Source of the DNA: CBFGWV01 sp965652545
GTDB lineage: Bacteria; Pseudomonadota; Gammaproteobacteria; Competibacterales; Competibacteraceae
Assembly: GCA_965652545.1 (NCBI GenBank)
Contig: CBFGWV010000164.1
Location: forward strand, 1-10,953
Direction of reading: 5' to 3'
Length of the DNA stretch: 10,953 bases
Under the pieces are notes generated by a model that saw only the letters and a list, made by a program, of their open reading frames with translations, searched no databases and had not been told where the DNA came from. A program made the position numbers and the translations under genes. Below are positions 6,696 through 10,953 of this stretch, in pieces (positions within the stretch are counted from its first letter, which is position 1; the number at the start of each line of letters is the position of its first letter).

Positions 6696-9423
6696 GTCGT
6701 TCATCCTGGCCGCAGCCTTCGGCTATCTGGCCTTGTTGTTCGTCATCGCTGCCTTCGCCGACCGCCGCGCCGAGCAAGGCCGCTCGGTGATCGGCTCGTC
6801 GCTGGTCTACACCTTGTCCATCGCCGTGTACTGCACCGCCTGGACGTTCTACGGCAGCGTCGGCCGCGCCGCCCAGTACGGGCCGAGCTTCCTGCTGATC
6901 TACCTGGGGCCGACCCTGGCGATGCTGCTGGGTTGGATGCTGATCCGCAAGATGGTGCGTATCGCCCGCGCTCAGCGCATCACCTCCATCGCCGATTTTC
7001 TCAGCGCCCGCTACGGCAAAAGCGTGCCGCTGGGGGCGCTGGTGACGCTGATCGCGGTGGTGGGGATCATGCCGTACATCGCCTTGCAGCTGAAGGCGAT
7101 CACCATCAGCCACGCCACCTTGCTGGCCTACCCGAACTCCCCGGTCAGAACCTTGGCCGAGTCGCCGTTCTGGACCGACAAGTCGTTCTATGTCGCCTTG
7201 GTGCTGGCAGTGTTCATCATTCTCTTCGGCACCCGCCATCTGGATGCCGCAGAGCGCCACGAGGGCATGGTCGCGGCGATCGCCTTCGAGTCCCTGGTCA
7301 AGCTGCTGGCCTTCCTGGCCGCGGGCATCTTCGTGGTGTTCTGGTTGTTCGACGGGCCGTTGGACTTGTTCGCCAGAGCCGCGGCCACGCCCGAGTTGGT
7401 GACGCTCGGCGGCTTGTCCGCCGTGCCCGGCGGGCAACTCGGCTGGGTCGGCACCCTGGTGCTGGCGATGCTGGCGTTCATCACCTTGCCGCGCCAATTC
7501 CAGGTCCTGGTGGTCGAGAACGTCGACGAGGACCACCTGCGCCGCGCCAGTTGGCTGTTTCCCTTGTACTTGGTGGTCATCAACCTGTTCGTGCTGCCGG
7601 TGGCCTTCGCCGGTGTACTGCTGACCGGGCCGGGTGCGGACCCGGACGGCTATGTGCTGACCCTGCCGCTGCTGGCCGGTCAGGACGGCTTGTCAGTGCT
7701 GGTGTTCGTGGGCGGCCTGTCGGCAGCCACCGGCATGGTCATCGTCGAGACCATCGCCTTGTCCACCATGGTGAGCAACAACCTGGTCATGCCGCTGCTG
7801 CTGCGCTGGCCGGGGCTGCCGGTGGGCCAGTACGGCGACCTCAGCCGCTGGTTACTGGGCATCCGCCGCGTGGCCATCGTGCTGATCCTGCTGCTGGGTT
7901 ACCTGTACCACGCCTTGATCGGCGAGTCCTACAGCCTGGTGACCATCGGGCTGGTCTCGTTCACCGCCGCCGCCCAGTTCGCACCCGCGCTACTGATCGG
8001 CCTGTATTGGCGCGAGGCCAACGGGCGTGGTGCCATCGCGGGCCTGAGCGGCGGTTTTGCGGTGTGGGCCTACACGTTGCTGCTGCCGGGGTTTGCGCAG
8101 TCGGGCTGGCTGGACATCGCCCTGGTGCGCGAGGGCTGGCTGGGCCTGAACTGGCTGCGGCCGTATGCCTTGTTCGGTCTGGAAGGCTGGGACGTGTATA
8201 CCCACGCCTTGTTCTGGAGTCTTCTGGTCAACATCGGCCTGCTGGTCGGTGTGTCCTTGTTTACCCGTTGCAGCCGGCTGGAGCAGACCCAGGCGGCTTT
8301 GTTCATCGGCGCACTGCGCCCAGAGGTCATGCAGACGCCGCTATGGCAAGGCCAGGTGACCCGCGGCGAACTGCGCCAATTGCTCACCCGCTATCTCGGC
8401 GCCCACCCCAGCGCACGGGTGTTCGCCGCCTTCGACGACACCGCCGCCGGCAACGACGCACCGGCACCGTCGGCGCTCATCGCCCAGGCCGAGCAGGCCC
8501 TGGCCGGTGCCCTGGGCAATGCCTCGGCACGGGTGCTGATCGGCACCGTGGTGCGTGGCGAGGCGCCGGACCTGCAAGCGGTGCTGAGCATTCTCGACAC
8601 CACCTCGCAGGCCTTGGAGTACAACCGCCGGCTGGAGCAGAAATCCGCCGAGCTTGCCCGTGTCGGCGAGGCCTTGCGCGCGGCCAACGAGCGCCTGCGC
8701 GAGCTCGACCGGCTCAAAGACGAGTTCGTCGCCATGGTCAGCCACGAGTTGCGTACCCCGCTGACCTCCATCCGCGCCTTCGCTGAGATCCTGCGCGACA
8801 ACCCGGACATGGATACGCAAAAGCGCGCCCACTTCCTCGACGTGGTGGTGCGCGAGAGCGAGCGCCTGTCGCGGTTGATCGAGGAGATCCTCGACCTGGC
8901 GCGCCTGGAGTCCGGCCGTCTGCGGCTGGAGCCGCGTCCGCTGGACCTGGCGGAGCTCACCCGCCAGGCCGCGGAGGCGGTCACCCGCGTGTTCGAAGAG
9001 CGCGACGTCATCCTGACCATGGACCTGCCGCCGGGACCCGCCCCGGTGCTGGCCGATTCCGACCGATTGCAGCAGGTGATCATCAACCTGCTGGACAACG
9101 CCAGCAAATTTGCCGCAAACCCCGGGGGGCGCGTACACCTGACCCTGTCACGGGCCTACGGACGCTGGCGGTTGACCGTGGAAGACAACGGTGAGGGCAT
9201 CGCCCCGGAGGACCGCGAACGGGTGTTCGAGAAATTCCACCAAGTGGAGCGCCTCAACGGCGGCCGGCGTCAGGGCACCGGCCTCGGGCTGCCCATCAGC
9301 CGCAGCATCGTCACCCACCTCAACGGCAAGTTATGGGTACAGGCAGGTACCACACTGGGCGGCGCCTGCCTGGTGCTGGAACTGGCCCAGTCGCCCGAGG
9401 AGGCCACGCCGCTGCCGGCCTAG
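6685..9423 (+). CDS. Sodium:solute symporter-family sensor histidine kinase (CbrA/CrbS/MxtR-like)
   Basis: This 912-residue inner-membrane kinase is likely to sense, and perhaps transport, a carbon or nitrogen source. Residues 1 to about 525 form a sodium:solute symporter domain of roughly 13 helices, with the subgroup signatures YCTAWTFYGSVGRAA, RITSIADFLSARYGKS and GIMPYIALQLKAI. A linker (about 526-640) and coiled-coil (about 640-680) lead to a complete kinase core: H-box with H687 (MVSHELRTPLTSI), N-box N805 (NLLDNASKF), G1 (EDNGEGI, 833-839) and G2 (GTGLGL, 864-869). It lacks a C-terminal receiver, which several relatives carry; the lone receiver at the start of this operon can fill that place. 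I see no obvious PAS between symporter and kinase core. The start at 6685 has GGAAG at good spacing and overlaps the small membrane gene by 11 bases. The ligand is not deducible; acetate, amino acids or other small organic compounds are known for relatives. Confidence 0.94.
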   Translation: MRTESFILAAAFGYLALLFVIAAFADRRAEQGRSVIGSSLVYTLSIAVYCTAWTFYGSVGRAAQYGPSFLLIYLGPTLAMLLGWMLIRKMVRIARAQRITSIADFLSARYGKSVPLGALVTLIAVVGIMPYIALQLKAITISHATLLAYPNSPVRTLAESPFWTDKSFYVALVLAVFIILFGTRHLDAAERHEGMVAAIAFESLVKLLAFLAAGIFVVFWLFDGPLDLFARAAATPELVTLGGLSAVPGGQLGWVGTLVLAMLAFITLPRQFQVLVVENVDEDHLRRASWLFPLYLVVINLFVLPVAFAGVLLTGPGADPDGYVLTLPLLAGQDGLSVLVFVGGLSAATGMVIVETIALSTMVSNNLVMPLLLRWPGLPVGQYGDLSRWLLGIRRVAIVLILLLGYLYHALIGESYSLVTIGLVSFTAAAQFAPALLIGLYWREANGRGAIAGLSGGFAVWAYTLLLPGFAQSGWLDIALVREGWLGLNWLRPYALFGLEGWDVYTHALFWSLLVNIGLLVGVSLFTRCSRLEQTQAALFIGALRPEVMQTPLWQGQVTRGELRQLLTRYLGAHPSARVFAAFDDTAAGNDAPAPSALIAQAEQALAGALGNASARVLIGTVVRGEAPDLQAVLSILDTTSQALEYNRRLEQKSAELARVGEALRAANERLRELDRLKDEFVAMVSHELRTPLTSIRAFAEILRDNPDMDTQKRAHFLDVVVRESERLSRLIEEILDLARLESGRLRLEPRPLDLAELTRQAAEAVTRVFEERDVILTMDLPPGPAPVLADSDRLQQVIINLLDNASKFAANPGGRVHLTLSRAYGRWRLTVEDNGEGIAPEDRERVFEKFHQVERLNGGRRQGTGLGLPISRSIVTHLNGKLWVQAGTTLGGACLVLELAQSPEEATPLPA

Positions 9424-9528
9424 CGACGCGTTGTCAGTGCGGCTGATGGGTATCGCTTGCACTCAACCCATCCTACATATCGTTGCCCATGGCCCTCGGC
9501 GGTCGAAGGCATCGCCTCTATGGGGGCT
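9424..9528. other. Convergent intergenic region
   Basis: The 105 bases between the convergent kinase and nucleotidyltransferase genes carry the palindromic element at 9445-9472 and no gene. No U-tracted terminator for either direction is obvious; the palindrome may serve both. Confidence 0.5.
9445..9472. repeat. REP-like palindromic element
   Basis: A perfect 7-bp inverted repeat (GATGGGT / ACCCATC) with a 14-base loop is followed by CTAC. The layout (GGGT, a GC-containing loop, ACCCATCCTAC) resembles the dispersed REP-type palindromes common between genes in many gammaproteobacteria. It sits between convergent genes, the favoured place for such elements, and could act as a two-way transcription stop. 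Assignment is by memory of the pattern; genome copy number is not visible here. Confidence 0.5.
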
Positions 9529-10656
9529 TCAACGTCGCGAGGCACCCTGGGCCAGACGCTGGGCGCGGCGGACGGCCAGCATGTCCTGGCGCAGTTGCTC
9601 CCGCTCCCAGACACCGAGACTGGCCAAGTCCACCCAACCATCGGCCGGGCGACCGGCCGCCACCGCGGCCAACTGCGCCCGCAACACCCGCCCCTGTAGA
9701 CGGTCCATGGCCGCCATCAAGGCCGCCCCCAGATCCGGCGGCAACACACCGGCGGCGGTCAGCGCCTGCAAACGGCTGCGGGTATCGACCTCGGACAATC
9801 CCGCCACCAGCGCCAACATGCGTACCGTGCTCTGCAAAGGCAGCAGACCCTGGCGCTTGAAATTCACCGAACGGGCGTGCGGCGCATCCTGACCATCGCC
9901 GGCCAGCCGTCCGAGACGATCCAGCGCCACCGGGTTGTCATCCACGAGCAATCTGGCCATCTCGTCCAGGAACAGGCCCGCCCTCGGCACCAGCGACAGA
10001 ATGTGGCGACGCAGGCTCTGGGCAAGCTGTCCATCGCCATACACCGGGGAGAAATCCAACAGGATGTTCGAGACCATCACCAGATGCGTGGTCCGCCGGC
10101 GCATCCACAGGCTCATCTGCTCGCACCAGGCCGACAAGGGTTTACGCCACAGGGGGTAACTGGCCATCGCGAACCCCTTGCACAAGGGGATACCCAGCGC
10201 ATCCAGGCGTTGGGTAAAGCGCAGCGACAACTCCAGAAACCAGGCATCCACGGCGTTGTGGCGGCTGTCCGGATAATCCGCCAGGATCAGGGCATTGTCC
10301 TGATCCGGCCCCAACAGGCTCTCGTGCCGCCCGCCCGAGCCCAGCACCAGCACGCAGAAATCCACCGGGGGCTCGCCCCAACCCTGGGCACGCATATCCG
10401 CCAGTGCCCGGCCGATCGCCTCGCGGTACAAACCGTCGTTGTGGTCGCTGATCAACTGACTGATGCGCGCCGCGGGCAGCTCCAGGTCCAGCAACGCGCG
10501 GGCGAAGCTCACCTGGCGGCGCTGCGCACCGCCGTCATCAGTGGCCGCCAAGGCCTTGCGCAGCGGTGCCAGAACCGCCAGCACGGCGGCATCGTCGGGC
10601 TCCGCGCCCTGCGCAAACAACGCCCGCCAGGGGGATGAAGGCTCCCAGCGTTGCAT
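9529..10656 (-). CDS. DUF294/GlnD-like nucleotidyltransferase
   Basis: This 375-residue putative cytoplasmic signalling protein has an N-terminal helical part (about 1-95), then a nucleotidyltransferase-fold domain with LGSGGRHE (106-112 region) and DQDNA (118-122), matching the G-S-x-x-R-x-E and D-x-D pattern of the DUF294/GlnD group. A C-terminal DUF294_C helical domain follows (SNILLDFSPVYGD, FKRQGLLPLQSTVRMLALVAG). Longer relatives carry cyclic-nucleotide-binding and CBS domains at the N-terminus; here these are absent, so this is the short form. Two adjacent ATGs exist (10659 and 10656). GGAGG at 10662-10666 is 5 bases from the second and only 2 from the first, so 10656 is preferred. It lies convergent to the signalling operon. 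Relatives often neighbour DnaQ-like nucleases and acetate or symporter-kinase genes, so it probably belongs to the same system. Its target and the nucleotide moved are unknown. Confidence 0.88.
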   Translation of the reverse strand: MQRWEPSSPWRALFAQGAEPDDAAVLAVLAPLRKALAATDDGGAQRRQVSFARALLDLELPAARISQLISDHNDGLYREAIGRALADMRAQGWGEPPVDFCVLVLGSGGRHESLLGPDQDNALILADYPDSRHNAVDAWFLELSLRFTQRLDALGIPLCKGFAMASYPLWRKPLSAWCEQMSLWMRRRTTHLVMVSNILLDFSPVYGDGQLAQSLRRHILSLVPRAGLFLDEMARLLVDDNPVALDRLGRLAGDGQDAPHARSVNFKRQGLLPLQSTVRMLALVAGLSEVDTRSRLQALTAAGVLPPDLGAALMAAMDRLQGRVLRAQLAAVAAGRPADGWVDLASLGVWEREQLRQDMLAVRRAQRLAQGASRR

Positions 10657-10765
10657 CATCGCCTCCGTACCGACTGCGGCTGACCCATTCAGGGCTCCTC
10701 GATACGCCAGAAACGGCCGAACGAATCACGCGCTACCCGTGAGCAATCCGCCCGGAAAGGTGCTC

Positions 10766-10779
10766 AAACCGGCCGGTTT
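10766..10779. promoter_or_regulatory. Perfect 14-bp palindrome AAACCGGCCGGTTT
   Basis: The 14 bases are fully self-complementary with no spacer and lie about 110 bases upstream of the nucleotidyltransferase start. A homodimeric regulator site is the simplest reading. I do not recognise it as a named operator, and GC-rich sequence makes short palindromes more common than average. Confidence 0.4.
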
Positions 10780-10794
10780 CGGCGCATTCCACGG

Positions 10795-10849
10795 CAATCG
10801 CCCTGAGGGCAGGGCTCCTACGGGTGCCTGGGTTCAAGGATGGCGATTG
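10795..10849. repeat. REP-like inverted repeat with GTAGGAGC core
   Basis: Arms CAATCGCC (10795-10802) and GGCGATTG (10842-10849) are perfect 8-bp inverted repeats. Between them the minus strand reads CGTAGGAGCCCTGCCCTCAG, close in layout to the Pseudomonas-type REP pattern (GTAGGAGC, a small GC stem, then GCGAT). The inner GCCCT/AGGGC pair gives a small stem. This looks like a dispersed intergenic repeat, but copy number elsewhere cannot be seen from this window. Confidence 0.45.
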
Positions 10850-10953
10850 GCGCCATACCATTCGACGACACGGAGGCGTTTCGTATTACAGCTGAGTATA
10901 ACGCCGCATCGCCACTGGCCGCCCGACCAGCCACCGCAGTGAGCCCTCCGGGC

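Larger units (their letters stand above)
10657..10953. promoter_or_regulatory. Non-coding region upstream of the nucleotidyltransferase gene
   Basis: About 297 bases contain no supported gene. They hold GGAGG (10662-10666) for the minus-strand gene, a perfect palindrome (10766-10779) and a REP-like element (10795-10849). A TATACT box on the minus strand (10896-10901 region) and its overlapping plus-strand TATAAC (10897-10902) are the best -10 candidates, but neither has a good -35. The stretch 10903-10953 shows nothing recognisable. Confidence 0.45.

Noticed and set aside
8263..8641. PAS domain between symporter and kinase core
   Set aside because: The segment has helical content and recurring strings of this kinase subgroup (SARVLIGTVVRG) but no PAS signature that I can see by eye.
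6933..8786. 617-codon plus-strand frame inside the kinase gene
   Set aside because: Arg/Gly/Pro-rich out-of-frame reading of the symporter domain; the true frame shows helices and kinase boxes.
9191..9892. 233-codon plus-strand frame crossing the end of the kinase gene
   Set aside because: Starts inside the kinase in another frame and runs antisense into the nucleotidyltransferase; no motif.
1..10953. tRNA, rRNA, CRISPR, transposase or integrase
   Set aside because: No tandem spaced repeats, no clover-leaf sequence and no transposase motifs were found on either strand by reading.

Overview
The window is high-GC proteobacterial DNA, most likely from a gammaproteobacterium. I infer this from the gene families and from REP-like palindromes in the intergenic DNA; no marker gene fixes the genus. 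Every gene is densely coding, and most of the long open frames antisense to them are GC-driven shadows. I see no rRNA, tRNA, CRISPR array or insertion sequence.

Left part (1-3635, minus strand): the start of an oligopeptide/dipeptide-type ABC importer operon. In transcription order it holds a Tat-exported substrate-binding protein (1932-3635), a DppB-type permease (724-1656) and a DppC-type permease that runs off the left edge (1-713). A 12-bp GC hairpin just after the binding-protein stop codon probably sets the usual high binding-protein to low permease expression ratio. The ATPase genes would be expected beyond the left edge.

Middle (3636-4088): a 453-base divergent intergenic region. It holds the control signals for both directions, including an inverted repeat, repeated ATCACA motifs and two leader hairpins.

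Right part (4089-9423, plus strand): a compact, translationally coupled four-gene signalling operon. It encodes a stand-alone CheY-like receiver, a membrane-anchored PAS protein that carries a histidine-kinase-like but apparently dead middle and a C-terminal DnaQ-like DEDDh 3'-5' exonuclease, a 67-residue two-helix membrane protein, and a 912-residue sensor kinase whose input domain is a sodium:solute symporter (CbrA/CrbS/MxtR type). Convergent to it (9529-10656, minus) lies a DUF294/GlnD-like nucleotidyltransferase lacking the usual N-terminal cNMP/CBS part. From memory, DnaQ-like nuclease, DUF294 and symporter-kinase genes also sit near acetate uptake and activation genes (actP, acs) in other proteobacteria, so a carbon-source sensing role is the leading inference.

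The most interesting item is this module as a whole: a transporter-like kinase, a lone receiver, a nucleotidyltransferase and a nuclease fused to a pseudo-kinase scaffold. It suggests that nutrient sensing is tied to turnover of a nucleic acid or nucleotide. The right end (10657-10953) is non-coding, with a perfect 14-bp palindrome and a REP-like element.
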